64,000 nt of DNA from KBS-83 sp051025295 (GTDB lineage: Bacteria; Acidobacteriota; Terriglobia; Terriglobales; Acidobacteriaceae). The position numbers and the translations under genes were made by a program. The stretch's first letter is position 1. Every line of letters begins with the position of its first letter. Under the pieces are notes generated by a model, which was given only the letters and a program-made list of their open reading frames with translations, was not told the DNA's origin and searched no databases. The stretch is from the NCBI GenBank assembly GCA_051025295.1, contig JBMGJV010000017.1; one strand, written 5' to 3'. Shown here piece after piece: positions 26,375 through 35,891 of the stretch.

Positions 26375-27940
26375 ATGCACCGTTTCTTCGCCACCGCTCT
26401 GCTCGCACTGCTCCCTCTCGCGCCGGAGCTTTGTGCGCAGCGCGCGCCTGCTCATGTCCCCGCGCTCGCGATTCAGATCAACCGTCTGCTCGCCGACCCG
26501 GAGCTGGCGCGCTCGCACTGGGGCGTCTCTGTCACAACGCTTGACGGCAGGCAGATCTTCGCGCTCAACGATGGCGAGTTATTCGAGCCGGCGTCGAACG
26601 CGAAGTTATTCACCACCGCGGCTGCCGCGGCGCTGCTGCCTCTGCAACTTACCTACACGACCAACGTCGTTGCCGAAGGCGAAGTGGACAGCGCCGGCGC
26701 GCTGCATGGCTCGCTCGCGATCCTCGGCGTCGGCGATCCGAATATCTCGGGCCGCGCCTTTCCTTACACCTTGAAGACGGATCGCCCCAACCCGCCCCTT
26801 GCCGCACTCGAAGCGATGGCCGACCAGGTCGCCGCCAACGGAATAAAGACAATCGCGGGTGACGTAATCGGCGATGACACGTGGTTCACCGCGGAGCGCT
26901 ACGGACCCGGCTGGAGCTGGGACGATCTTCTCTGGCTCTACGGCGCTCCCGTCAGCGCGCTCAGCGTCAATGACAATGCAGTGTTCCTCAACGCCAACCC
27001 CGGCGCGCAGCCCGGCGATCTGGTGACGCCGCGATGGGATCCCGCGGTGGACTACTACCAGTTACAAAATGGCCTCTCGACCACCGCCAAGGGCGCGGAG
27101 AACGCAGTCGGCATCGATCGCGTTCCCGGCTCGCTCACGGTGCGCCTCTTCGGCACCATCGCCATCGGCGGCCCCGGCCTGCACGCCGGCCTCGCGCTCG
27201 AGGACCCAGCCGAGTTCACGGCGCGTGCGTTTGTGGCGATGCTGCGCCAGCGCGGCATCGCTGTCACCGGTGCGGCGCGCGCGCGCCACCGCCCCTCCGT
27301 CGACACCACCGATCTGCGCAAGGAGCAGGAAGAGCCGCTCACGCTCACACCGGTCACGCTGCCAACCGTTGCCACCGCCCCCGCGGGCAACCGCGTGCTC
27401 GCCTCGCACGTGTCGCCCCCGTTGCTCGATGACCTCACAGTCGTCAACAAGGTGAGCCAGAACCTGCACGCAGAGCTCACGCTGCGCACGCTCGGCAAAC
27501 TGCTGGCGCGCGACGGCTCGCTCGGCCAGGGCACGCGCGTCGTGCGGCAGTTCCTGATCGGCGTCGGTGTTGACCCGCGCGACTTCTTCTTCTTCGATGG
27601 CTGCGGCCTGTCCAACCAGGACCTCATCACCCCGCGCGCCGCGACAAAGCTGCTGGCCTACGCCTCGCGCCAGCCCTGGGGCGCGGCATGGCGTTCCACA
27701 CTGCCCGTGGCCGGGGTCGACGGCTCACTCAACGCGCGATTCACCAACTCGCCCGTCAAGGGCAAGCTCGACGCAAAGACCGGCACGCTCGCCGAGGTGC
27801 GCGGACTCTCGGGCTATCTCACCGCGGCATCCGGGAGGACCGTCGCCATCTCGATCCTCATCAACGATCACGAGCCCGACTCGAAGGCCGAGGGCAAGGC
27901 GATGGATCAACTCGTCGAGATGATCTGGCGCGCCGAGTGA
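26375..27940 (+). CDS. dacB: D-alanyl-D-alanine carboxypeptidase/endopeptidase (PBP4 type)
   Basis: The 521-residue periplasmic protein has a signal peptide (FFATALLALLPLAPELCAQ) and the three serine-peptidase motifs of the S13 family: SNAK (SxxK) near residue 73, a SxN-type motif in the DGCGLSNQD region and KTGT near residue 470 (LDAKTGTLAEVRGLSGY). S13 enzymes trim or cut D-Ala cross-links in peptidoglycan. The ATG at 26375 places the signal peptide at the N-terminus; the longer frame overlaps folP and is rejected. Confidence 0.94.
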   Translation: MHRFFATALLALLPLAPELCAQRAPAHVPALAIQINRLLADPELARSHWGVSVTTLDGRQIFALNDGELFEPASNAKLFTTAAAAALLPLQLTYTTNVVAEGEVDSAGALHGSLAILGVGDPNISGRAFPYTLKTDRPNPPLAALEAMADQVAANGIKTIAGDVIGDDTWFTAERYGPGWSWDDLLWLYGAPVSALSVNDNAVFLNANPGAQPGDLVTPRWDPAVDYYQLQNGLSTTAKGAENAVGIDRVPGSLTVRLFGTIAIGGPGLHAGLALEDPAEFTARAFVAMLRQRGIAVTGAARARHRPSVDTTDLRKEQEEPLTLTPVTLPTVATAPAGNRVLASHVSPPLLDDLTVVNKVSQNLHAELTLRTLGKLLARDGSLGQGTRVVRQFLIGVGVDPRDFFFFDGCGLSNQDLITPRAATKLLAYASRQPWGAAWRSTLPVAGVDGSLNARFTNSPVKGKLDAKTGTLAEVRGLSGYLTAASGRTVAISILINDHEPDSKAEGKAMDQLVEMIWRAE

Positions 27941-27958
27941 GCGAGCACCGCGCTCGCA

Positions 27959-27964
27959 TAGAAT
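27959..27964 (+). promoter_or_regulatory. Candidate -10 box of the cytochrome c lipoprotein gene
   Basis: TAGAAT ends 6 nt before the TTG start at 27971. Confidence 0.4.
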
Positions 27965-27970
27965 CGTGGT

Positions 27971-28327
27971 TTGAGGACTCGCACGCGCACAGTCTGGTTG
28001 GGGCTATCGGCAGGGCTCGCGCTCTTCGCGGCCGGCTGCCGTTCGCTGCCGCCCGGCAAGCCGCTGTCCGAACTCACACCGGACGAAGCAGCCGGCCGAG
28101 CCGTCTTCGTCTCCGCGTGCGCCCGCTGTCACAATGCGTATGACACCACCGCGCTGCATGGGCCCAGCCTCTACGGCGTCTTCCGCAAGCCAGCGCTGCC
28201 CAGCGGCGCGCCCGCCCGGGACGATCGTGTGCTCGCCGTCATCCACCGCGGTCGCGGCATGATGCCCGCCATCTCGCTCACCGAGCAGGACGCCGAAGCC
28301 CTGCTGCGCTACCTGCATACCCTATGA
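27971..28327 (+). CDS. c-type cytochrome lipoprotein
   Basis: The 118-residue protein has a lipobox LFAAGC with Cys23, one heme-attachment motif CARCH at residues 50-54 and a methionine-rich loop (RGRGMMPAISL) that can supply the axial ligand at 97 or 98. It is a class I monoheme cytochrome tethered to a membrane, probably shuttling electrons in the periplasm. The start is TTG; no ATG fits. Its stop overlaps the next gene by 4 nt (ATGA), so the small membrane protein is likely a partner. Confidence 0.88.
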   Translation: MRTRTRTVWLGLSAGLALFAAGCRSLPPGKPLSELTPDEAAGRAVFVSACARCHNAYDTTALHGPSLYGVFRKPALPSGAPARDDRVLAVIHRGRGMMPAISLTEQDAEALLRYLHTL

Positions 28328-28731
28328 CCGCACCCGCCAAACCCACGGCTCCCGCCAACGATCCCCCGATCGATCCCTCAAACGATCCCGTGGCCAAGCG
28401 CGACACCTACCGCGGCCTGCTGCCCGGCATGGCCGGCATCGCGCTCTACATGTTCGTGCTCGCCGGCGTCGTCGGCTTCGGCGCGGCCACGGGCCGCTTT
28501 CCGCGCCTCTTCGTCCTCGTCAGCCTGCTGTTCGTCATCGCTGCCGTCGGACTGGCGCGGCTCTATCGATGGGGATGGGCGCTCGCCAGCGCCGCCGTCT
28601 TCCTGCTCATGAGCTATCAGGTCTGGGCCTTCCTGCGCACCTATCAGGGCCCCGCGCTCGTCATGTCGCTGCTCAACCTGATGTTCTTCCTCTACCTCGT
28701 CCGACCCGAAGTGCGCGACCGCCTCCGCTAA
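28324..28731 (+). CDS. Small four-helix membrane protein
   Basis: The 135-residue protein has a Pro/Asp-rich N-terminus and four predicted membrane helices, starting near residues 35, 63, 85 and 108, ending in VRPEVRDRLR. It resembles short inner-membrane accessory subunits, but no heme or metal ligand set is obvious. It overlaps the cytochrome c gene by ATGA, which suggests a shared electron-transfer function. That is an inference. Confidence 0.75.
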   Translation: MTAPAKPTAPANDPPIDPSNDPVAKRDTYRGLLPGMAGIALYMFVLAGVVGFGAATGRFPRLFVLVSLLFVIAAVGLARLYRWGWALASAAVFLLMSYQVWAFLRTYQGPALVMSLLNLMFFLYLVRPEVRDRLR

Positions 28732-28939
28732 ACCCGCACTGTCCGGATTCGCACGCCACCGTCTCACTTCCGGACAGGCTCGTTCGTGATCGGCGCGGGC
28801 ACATCATCGCGCTGCGAATCGTAACTCTTCCCGTACTGCGACGATGCACGATCTGACCGCACGTGCCCGATACGGCTCGCGACGTGCTCTTTGCATATGC
28901 GCTCCAGCCCGTCGGCCTTCGATTACGTGGGAGATCGCC

Positions 28940-31387
28940 ATGCGCTCCGTTCTGCAGGATCTGCGGTACGCCATTCGTCAGCTCGTGAAAAGCCTGGGCT
29001 TCACGCTCACCTGCCTGCTGTCGCTGGCCTGCGGCATCGCCGCGACCACCGCCGTGTTCAGCGTCGTCTGGGCCGTCCTGGTCGAGCCCTACCCCTACGC
29101 GCACCCGGACCGCATGGCACACCTCGCGCTCGGTGATTTCCAGTCCGGCCAGTACCAGGGCTTCGGCATCACGGTTCCCCAGTGGGAACAACTGCGCACC
29201 GTCCCCGCCATCGAGGACTCGGTCCTGACCGATCGGATGAACCTGACCATCACCGGTCAGGAGCTGCCCGAGAACGTGCGGGCCTGCCTGATGACCGCCA
29301 ACGGATTTCACTTCTTCGGCGTCCCCCCTGCGCTCGGGCGCGGCCTCCTGCCCACAGACGCGGTTGGCTACCGCGACCCGGACCCCGTCGCGGTGCTCGG
29401 CTACGCGTTCTGGCAGCGGCGCTTCCACGGCGACCCGCAGGTGCTCGGCAAGACCATCGACCTGAGCGGCAAACCCTACGTCGTCGTGGGCGTCGCGGGC
29501 CGGCGCTTCACCTGGAACGATGCCGACGCCTACCTGCCCATGAAGCTGACCGCGGGCGGGGAGGCGAAGACCGCCGAGGTCCGGCTCCGCCCGGGTGTGT
29601 CGCGCGCTGCGGCCGCCCAGCAACTCAAGCCGCTCATCCAGCAGTTCGAGCGCCAGACCCCGAACTACTACCCGAAGACCCCGGGCCCACTCCGCGTGAT
29701 CGGGCTCAACGAGCAGTTCGTCGCCACCATCGGCCCCACCCTCGCTATGCTCTTCGGCGCGGTCGCGCTGCTCCTCGCCATCGGCTGCGGCAATGTCTCC
29801 ATCCTGCTGCTGGCGCGGGGTACGGCTCGGCAGCATGAGTTCGCCATCCGCTCTGCCATCGGCGCTTCGCGATCGCGCATCGTGCGCCAGTTGCTCACGG
29901 AGTCTCTCCTGCTTGCCTTGGCCGGGGCCGCGCTCGGCGTGGCGCTCAGCTACAGGCTGCTCGCGGCGATCGTCGCCCTGCTCCCCGAGGACGCCTTCCC
30001 GCATGAGGCCGCGATCGCCATCAACCTGCCAGCTCTCTTCTTCTGCGTGGCCGTCGCGTTCGTCACCGGGGTCGCCTTTGGCCTCTCCCCCGCGCTCCAA
30101 CTCTCCCGCCCGGATATCAGGGAGGCCATGCAGGCCGGGACGCGTCGCCTCGCGGGCAGCGTCCGCAGCCGCATGGCTCACCATCTGCTCATCGGCGGGC
30201 AGATCGCGCTCACCCTGCTCCTGCTCACCACCTCGACCATGGCAATCCGGGCCTTCCTGACCCTGACCCACAAGCCGCTCGGCTACGATCCGCATCACGT
30301 GCTGTTCGTGGAGCTGCCTCTGCAGAGTGCAAACTACCCCACGCTCGAGAAGCGCACGGCCTTTGTGCGCGCGCTGCGTGACAAGCTCGCGCTCGTGCAC
30401 GGTGTCCTCGGCGTCGGAGTGACCAGCAGTGGTCCGCCTCCGTACGGCGGCTTCTCAAGCTCGGTCGAGGTCGCCGGCAGCACCGCCGCGGACAAGCAGT
30501 CTGTCGCCGTCAACCTGGTCAGCCCGGAATACTTCAGCGTGCTCCACAGCGCGATCCGTGAAGGCCGGGTGTGGACGGACGCCGAGGACGATCACCACGT
30601 CCGGCTCGCGCTCGTCAGCCAGGCATTTGCGCGCCGCTACTTCCCGCATCAGGATGCGCTCGGTCATACCATCCGCGTCCCCTCACTCTTCCAACTGGGT
30701 CACCCGCCGCAGGTGGTCGTCGCACCGGGCGCCGACGCCCCCCTGCTGATCATCGGCATCGTCGCGGACAAGGCCAACCGCGGCCTCAATCGCCCGCCCG
30801 AGCCCGAGGTCTTCATCCCCTGGACCCTGGTCATGGGCCCAGGCGTCGGGCTCACGGTGCGCACCGATGGCCCGCCACTCGCGCTCCTGCATGACATCGG
30901 CGTTCAGATCGCCTCCGTCGATCACACCCAGCAGATGGGCGGCCATGAGCGTGACCTCGAGGGCTGGATCGCCGCTCAGCCCGAGTATGCGCAGGGCCAG
31001 CTCATGGCCTGGCTGTTCGGCGGATTCGCAGCGCTTGCGCTGGTCCTCGCCTCCGTCGGCCTCTACAGCGTGGTCACGTACACGGTCGCGCAGCGCACCA
31101 ACGAGTTCGGCATCCGGATGGCCCTCGGCGCCATGCCCAGGCACGTGCTGCGCCTCGTCATTCGCTCGGCCGCCTTCAGCGTCGCGGCCGGCGTGGCCAT
31201 CGGCATGGCGCTGTCCTTCGCGCTCCGCCGGCTGCTCATCGGTCTCGTCCAGCCGGGTACGAACAGCGGCAACTCCTCCCTGCTGGTCGCCGTGGCGATC
31301 CTCGGCGCCGTGGCGCTGATCGCCTGCGCAATCCCCGCCGCGCGTGCAACAAGGATCGAGCCCCTGGAGGCGCTCCGGTACGAGTGA
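28940..31387 (+). CDS. MacB-like (ADOP-type) ABC permease without its own ATPase
   Basis: The 815-residue protein starts with MRSVLQDLRYAIRQLVKS, the typical opening of acidobacterial duplicated permeases. A membrane helix, a MacB-type periplasmic domain (about 45-280), an FtsX core (ALLLAIGCGNVSILLLARG, given as IGCGNVSILLLARG), a second periplasmic domain and a second FtsX core follow (EFGIRMALGAMPRHVLRLV). It ends in ARATRIEPLEALRYE. GGGAG lies 6 nt before ATG 28940; an earlier ATG at 28844 is not supported. No nucleotide-binding subunit is adjacent. Probable roles are export or mechanotransmission across the envelope. Confidence 0.92.
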   Translation: MRSVLQDLRYAIRQLVKSLGFTLTCLLSLACGIAATTAVFSVVWAVLVEPYPYAHPDRMAHLALGDFQSGQYQGFGITVPQWEQLRTVPAIEDSVLTDRMNLTITGQELPENVRACLMTANGFHFFGVPPALGRGLLPTDAVGYRDPDPVAVLGYAFWQRRFHGDPQVLGKTIDLSGKPYVVVGVAGRRFTWNDADAYLPMKLTAGGEAKTAEVRLRPGVSRAAAAQQLKPLIQQFERQTPNYYPKTPGPLRVIGLNEQFVATIGPTLAMLFGAVALLLAIGCGNVSILLLARGTARQHEFAIRSAIGASRSRIVRQLLTESLLLALAGAALGVALSYRLLAAIVALLPEDAFPHEAAIAINLPALFFCVAVAFVTGVAFGLSPALQLSRPDIREAMQAGTRRLAGSVRSRMAHHLLIGGQIALTLLLLTTSTMAIRAFLTLTHKPLGYDPHHVLFVELPLQSANYPTLEKRTAFVRALRDKLALVHGVLGVGVTSSGPPPYGGFSSSVEVAGSTAADKQSVAVNLVSPEYFSVLHSAIREGRVWTDAEDDHHVRLALVSQAFARRYFPHQDALGHTIRVPSLFQLGHPPQVVVAPGADAPLLIIGIVADKANRGLNRPPEPEVFIPWTLVMGPGVGLTVRTDGPPLALLHDIGVQIASVDHTQQMGGHERDLEGWIAAQPEYAQGQLMAWLFGGFAALALVLASVGLYSVVTYTVAQRTNEFGIRMALGAMPRHVLRLVIRSAAFSVAAGVAIGMALSFALRRLLIGLVQPGTNSGNSSLLVAVAILGAVALIACAIPAARATRIEPLEALRYE

Positions 31388-31476
31388 CGCCACCCGAAGT
31401 GACGCCACAAAAATCGACCCCGCACCATGATTTTCGAGCCGGTCAACGCCGCCCTGCGGCCGTGGAGTGGCTTCAG

Positions 31477-31482
31477 TACAAT
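31477..31482 (+). promoter_or_regulatory. Candidate -10 box of lipA
   Basis: TACAAT ends 6 nt before a GTG at 31489, with no Shine-Dalgarno. Confidence 0.45.
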
Positions 31483-31488
31483 CAAGCT

Positions 31489-32493
31489 GTGGCTGACTCT
31501 CCCGTTCTCGCCGCTCTGCCCGCGCTGCTCTCGGCCCCGCTCGTCTCTGCCTCCTCGGTCTCGGCATCCTCGCTCTCCGCATCTCTGACCGACTTAGTGC
31601 AGATCGACACAGCCCCGCGCCGCCCTGCGCCGAAGCCGGCCTGGCTCAAGGCCAAGGCCCCGGTCGGTGAGAACTACCACTCCCTCAAAAAGCTGGCCCG
31701 CTCGCTCAACCTGCACACCGTGTGTGAGAGCGCGCACTGCCCCAACATCGGCGAGTGCTGGGAGCACAAGACCGCGACCTTCATGATGCTCGGCAACCTG
31801 TGCACGCGGCGCTGCGGCTTCTGCGCCGTGCCCAAGGGCCGGCCCGAAGCGATCGATCTCGACGAGCCGCGCCGTGTTGCGGAAGCCATCGCCACCCTCG
31901 GGCTCAAGCACGCCGTCGTCACCAGCGTGAATCGCGATGACGATATCGTTGGCGGCGCGCGCGCCTTCGCCGTGCTCATCGAAGAGGTGCGCCGGCAGGC
32001 GCCCGGCTGCCAGATCGAAGTGCTGGTGCCCGACTTCCAGGGGCGCGAAGACGCGATCCGCTTAGTCGTCGATGCGCGGCCGGAAGTGCTGAATCACAAC
32101 ACCGAAACAGTGCCGCGGCTCTATCGCGTCGTCCGCTCGGGCTCGCGCTACGAGCGCTCGCTGCAACTGCTCGAGACGGCCAAGCGGCTCGATCCCTCCA
32201 TCATCACCAAGAGCGGCGTCATGGCCGGCCTCGGTGAAGAGATGGATGAGCTGATCGCCGTCTTTCGCGATCTCGCCAACGTCGGCGTCGACATCCTCAC
32301 CGTCGGTCAGTACCTCCGGCCATCGAAGGATCACCTGCCGATGGCGCGCTACTACACGCCGGACGAGTTCGCCACGATGAAAGAAGCCGCCATGCAGATG
32401 GGCTTCCGCCACGTCGAGTCAGGACCGCTGGTGCGCTCGAGTTATCACGCGCACGAGCAGGCCGCGTCCACCGGCCTCAGCATGCTCACCTAG
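31489..32493 (+). CDS. lipA: Lipoyl synthase
   Basis: The 334-residue radical SAM enzyme inserts two sulfur atoms into octanoyl chains to make the lipoyl cofactor. Both clusters are visible: the auxiliary motif CESAHCPNIGEC and the radical SAM motif CTRRCGFC. The conserved C-terminal RSSYHA is also present. The start is ambiguous. I take GTG 31489, just after a TACAAT box. A GTG at 31384 overlapping the permease stop would add a 35-residue leader of no family likeness. Confidence 0.94.
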   Translation: MADSPVLAALPALLSAPLVSASSVSASSLSASLTDLVQIDTAPRRPAPKPAWLKAKAPVGENYHSLKKLARSLNLHTVCESAHCPNIGECWEHKTATFMMLGNLCTRRCGFCAVPKGRPEAIDLDEPRRVAEAIATLGLKHAVVTSVNRDDDIVGGARAFAVLIEEVRRQAPGCQIEVLVPDFQGREDAIRLVVDARPEVLNHNTETVPRLYRVVRSGSRYERSLQLLETAKRLDPSIITKSGVMAGLGEEMDELIAVFRDLANVGVDILTVGQYLRPSKDHLPMARYYTPDEFATMKEAAMQMGFRHVESGPLVRSSYHAHEQAASTGLSMLT

Positions 32494-32536
32494 GGCATTC
32501 CCGCACGCGTCTTTGCCAGCGGTGCAGCAGGGCTTT

Positions 32537-32542
32537 TAGTAT
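32537..32542 (+). promoter_or_regulatory. Candidate -10 box of the GH3 gene
   Basis: TAGTAT lies about 27 nt before the ATG at 32570, which has an AGAGG ribosome site; this would be an ordinary leadered promoter. Confidence 0.35.
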
Positions 32543-32569
32543 CAGCGGCGTTCCATTTCAGAGGCCCTG

Positions 32570-35161
32570 ATGCGCATGTACGTCTCCGCCACTCCTCGTC
32601 TTCAGAAGCTTTCGCTGCTCGTCGCCGCCACCGCTGTGCTCGCCGCAAGCGCCGTCGCGCAGGCGCCACACGCCCTCACCTCTGCCGACAAGCAGCACAT
32701 CGACGAGATCGTGCACAAAATGACGCTCGCCGAAAAGCTGGACTACATCGGCGGCACGGGCTTCGCGGTGCGCGCCATGCCGGCACTGCATCTGCCCGCG
32801 CTCGAAATGTCGGACGGCCCGGTCGGCGTGCGCTCCAACAGTGGCTTCAAATCCACCACCTACGCCGGCGGTATCGGGATGGCGGCAAGCTGGGATCGCG
32901 AGCTCGCCGAGCGCGTGGGCGCAGGCATCGGCCGCGATGCACGTGCGCGTGGTGTGCACTTCATGCTCGGCCCGGGCGTCAACATCTATCGCTCGCCGCG
33001 CAATGGCCGCAACTTCGAGTACTTCGGCGAAGATCCGTTCCTCACCTCGAACATCGCCGTCGCGTACATCACCGGCATGCAGAAGCAGGGCGTCAGCTCG
33101 ACCATCAAGCACTACATCGCGAACAACTCCGAGTATCTGCGGCACGACTCCGATTCGATCGTTGACCCGCGCGCCATGCACGAGATCTATCTGCCGAGCT
33201 TCGAGGCAGCCGTGAAGCAGGCTCACGTCGGCGCCGTGATGGACTCCTACAACCTCATCGACGGCGCGCATGCGACCGAGAACAAGCAGACCAATCTCGA
33301 CTTCATGCGCAAACAGTTCGGCTTTGAAGGCACCATCATGTCGGACTGGGTCGCCACCTACGATGCCGTGGGCGCGGCGAATGGCGGACTCGATCTCGAG
33401 ATGCCGACCGGCAAGTTCATGAATCGCGCCAACCTCGAGCCGGCGATCAAGGCAGGCAAGGTCACCGAGGCGACGATCGACGACAAGATTCGCCACATCC
33501 TGACGACCGCCATGATGTTCGGCTGGCTCGATCGCCCTCAGCTCGATACATCGATCTCCTATGTGGACCAGCGCAATGCCGACACGGCGCTCGATGGCGC
33601 GCGCGAATCTGCCGTGCTGCTGAAGAACGAAGGCCATCTGCTGCCGCTCGACAAGCAGCAGGTGAAATCCGTGCTCGTGGTCGGCCCGGACGCCTACCCC
33701 GGCGTGCCCGTGGGCGGCGGCAGCGCGGCAGTGCAGCCCTTCCGCAGCATCAGCCCGCTCGAAGGCATGACGGAGTATCTCGGCAGCAACGCGACGGTCT
33801 ACTACGACAGCGGCGTGCCCACATTGGCCGAGCTGGCCCTGCAGACGCACTTCACCACCGCCGCGACCGGCGGCAAGCCGGGCCTCACGCTCGAACAGTT
33901 CAAGAACGCGGAGCTGACAGGAACGCCGGCCACAACCGTGGTCTCGGCCGTGAACACGCGTGGCGTGAGCTGGGACTCGCTCAGCGACGATCCGGCAGCC
34001 CTGATGGAGCTCTTTCAGTCGGGCGTCAAGGAGGTGTCGCGCCGCTTCACCGGCTACTTCACGCCGGAGTCGGCCGGCCGCTACATCGTGGCTGCCGAGG
34101 GCGGTGGCGAGGGCACCGGCCATCGCGTGTACATCGACGACAAGCTGGTGATCGACGACTGGGACCTGGTGCGCGCCTTCCAGCCGCACATCACGGTCGA
34201 GCTCTCCGCCTCCCCCCACAAAATCGTCGTCGAGGACAAACAGAACAGTCCCATCGGCGGCAGGCTTCGGTTCGCAATTGCCTCCGTGGATCACGTCGTC
34301 ACCGAACGCGCAAGACAGCTCGCGGCCAAGGCGGACGTCGTGGTGGTCGCGGCCGGCTTTCAGAACAACAGCGAGAGCGAGGGTGGTGACCGAACCTTTG
34401 CCCTCCCCTTTGGGCAGGACGAGCTGATCCAGGTAATGGCGGGGACGAACAGGAAGGTAATCGTAGCGATTACCTCGGGCGGAAATGTCGACTCCACAAC
34501 GTGGCTCGAACGTGTCCCGGCGGTGCTCGAAACCTGGTATGCAGGGCAGTCCGGCGGGCGCGCATTGGCCGAAATTGTCTTCGGCGATGTGAACCCGTCG
34601 GGGCACCTGCCGGCTACATTTGAGCGCCGCGCCGAGGACAATCCGACCTACAACAACTACTACCCGGAGCCAGGGACGAAGCGCGTCCTCTACAAAGAGG
34701 GCATATTCGTCGGCTATCGCGGCTACGAGCACAACCACGTAGAGCCGCTGTTCCCGTTCGGCTATGGCCTGTCGTACACCACGTTTCGCTTTGCGAATCT
34801 TGCACTTAGCCCGCAGTCCGCAGGCGCCGATCCGAAGGTGACCGTCACCTTCGATGTCACCAATACCGGCCAGCGCGCGGGCGCGGATGTAGCGCAGGTG
34901 TACGTCTCCGATGGCCACGCGAAGATCGAGCGGCCGGAGCGCGAACTGAAGGGCTTCGAACGCGTCATGCTCGCGCCCGGCGAGACAAAGCACCTCTCGG
35001 TCGACCTGAATGCACGCTCCTTCGCCTACTGGAACGTACAGACGCAGAAGTGGACGATCGATCCCGGCAAGTTCACGGTCCACGTCGGCGATGCGGTGAA
35101 CGCAACGCCGCTCGAAGCATCGGTGGAGCTGACCAGCGCTGCCGCGAACTCAAGCTTCTGA
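32570..35161 (+). CDS. Secreted GH3 beta-glucosidase with PA14 insertion
   Basis: The 863-residue enzyme has a signal peptide ending near SAVAQ (residue 31) and a GH3 TIM-barrel with the KH pair at 180-181 and nucleophile Asp259 in IMSDWVATYD. A second alpha/beta domain begins near 340. A PA14-like beta module is inserted at about 480-560 (TGYFTPESAGRYIVAAEGGG). A C-terminal fibronectin-III-like domain closes the chain (TFDVTNTGQRAGADVAQVYV). GH3 enzymes with PA14 hydrolyse beta-linked glucose or xylose oligomers; the exact sugar is not predictable. The location is periplasmic or extracellular. Confidence 0.95.
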   Translation: MRMYVSATPRLQKLSLLVAATAVLAASAVAQAPHALTSADKQHIDEIVHKMTLAEKLDYIGGTGFAVRAMPALHLPALEMSDGPVGVRSNSGFKSTTYAGGIGMAASWDRELAERVGAGIGRDARARGVHFMLGPGVNIYRSPRNGRNFEYFGEDPFLTSNIAVAYITGMQKQGVSSTIKHYIANNSEYLRHDSDSIVDPRAMHEIYLPSFEAAVKQAHVGAVMDSYNLIDGAHATENKQTNLDFMRKQFGFEGTIMSDWVATYDAVGAANGGLDLEMPTGKFMNRANLEPAIKAGKVTEATIDDKIRHILTTAMMFGWLDRPQLDTSISYVDQRNADTALDGARESAVLLKNEGHLLPLDKQQVKSVLVVGPDAYPGVPVGGGSAAVQPFRSISPLEGMTEYLGSNATVYYDSGVPTLAELALQTHFTTAATGGKPGLTLEQFKNAELTGTPATTVVSAVNTRGVSWDSLSDDPAALMELFQSGVKEVSRRFTGYFTPESAGRYIVAAEGGGEGTGHRVYIDDKLVIDDWDLVRAFQPHITVELSASPHKIVVEDKQNSPIGGRLRFAIASVDHVVTERARQLAAKADVVVVAAGFQNNSESEGGDRTFALPFGQDELIQVMAGTNRKVIVAITSGGNVDSTTWLERVPAVLETWYAGQSGGRALAEIVFGDVNPSGHLPATFERRAEDNPTYNNYYPEPGTKRVLYKEGIFVGYRGYEHNHVEPLFPFGYGLSYTTFRFANLALSPQSAGADPKVTVTFDVTNTGQRAGADVAQVYVSDGHAKIERPERELKGFERVMLAPGETKHLSVDLNARSFAYWNVQTQKWTIDPGKFTVHVGDAVNATPLEASVELTSAAANSSF

Positions 35162-35242
35162 CGAAAGCCGCCGCCACTGACCTCAGCCCCAAGGCTGTTT
35201 TGCTGGAGGGTTCTCCGGCTGGGGCGGCGGCGCTTTGTCCGC

Positions 35243-35248
35243 TAGAAT
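35243..35248 (+). promoter_or_regulatory. Candidate -10 box of frr
   Basis: TAGAAT lies 30 nt before the ATG at 35279 and leaves room for a short leader with the strong GAGGAGG site. Confidence 0.4.
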
Positions 35249-35278
35249 CTTGTTTTGTCCCGAGGAGGAAAGACCGAC

Positions 35279-35866
35279 ATGGCAGTCTCGACTATGGCCA
35301 CGGTTCCCGCGCTGAAGACAGTGCATCAGCAGTTGAAGGCGCGCATGGAGAAGGCGGTGACCGACTTCCAGCAGAACCTGACCGCCACCCGCACGGGCCG
35401 CGCCAATCCGCAGATGCTGGACCGCGTGCGCGTGTCGTACTACGGCACCGAGATGCCACTGAATCAGGTCGCCCAGCTCTCGATCCCGGATGCGCAGACG
35501 ATCCTGATCACGCCGTTCGATCCGTCCGCCATCGGGGAGATCGAGAAGGGCATCCGCACGGCCGACTCGAGCTTCAACCCGCAGAACGACGGCAAGGTCG
35601 TCCGCGTGAAGGTGCCCGCGATGACCGAAGAGCGGCGCAAGGAAGTGGTAAAGCAGTTGAATAAGGTGCTCGAAGAGCATCGCACCGGCATCCGCAACAT
35701 CCGCCGCGACGGCAACGACGCCATCAAGAAGGCGACGAAGGACAAGCAGATCTCCGAAGACGAAGAGAAGCGGGCGCTCGAAGAGATCCAGAAGCTGACC
35801 GATGAAGAGATCAAGCGGATGGAAGAGCTCTCGAGGAACAAAGAAAAGGAAGTAATGCAGGTCTGA
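35279..35866 (+). CDS. frr: Ribosome recycling factor
   Basis: The 195-residue protein releases ribosomes from mRNA after termination, together with EF-G. The full RRF signature is present: TRTGRANPQMLD near residue 40, VSYYGTEMPLNQVAQL, AIGEIEKGIRTADSSFNPQNDG (split as AIGEIEKGI and SSFNPQNDG) and the C-terminal helix bundle with EERRKEVVKQLNK and RNIRRDGND. ATG 35279 follows GAGGAGG at ideal spacing; an upstream in-frame start at 35255 would precede that site. Confidence 0.98.
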   Translation: MAVSTMATVPALKTVHQQLKARMEKAVTDFQQNLTATRTGRANPQMLDRVRVSYYGTEMPLNQVAQLSIPDAQTILITPFDPSAIGEIEKGIRTADSSFNPQNDGKVVRVKVPAMTEERRKEVVKQLNKVLEEHRTGIRNIRRDGNDAIKKATKDKQISEDEEKRALEEIQKLTDEEIKRMEELSRNKEKEVMQV

Positions 35867-35891
35867 GGGCGGTCTCTCTGCGCCCGGTTCG

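Noticed and set aside
28673..30400. 575-codon frame antisense to the permease
   Set aside because: Glu/Arg-rich shadow frame without domains.
32558..35083. 841-codon open frame antisense to the GH3 gene
   Set aside because: It mirrors a well-supported GH3 enzyme; long antisense frames are common in GC-rich DNA, and its translation shows no domain.
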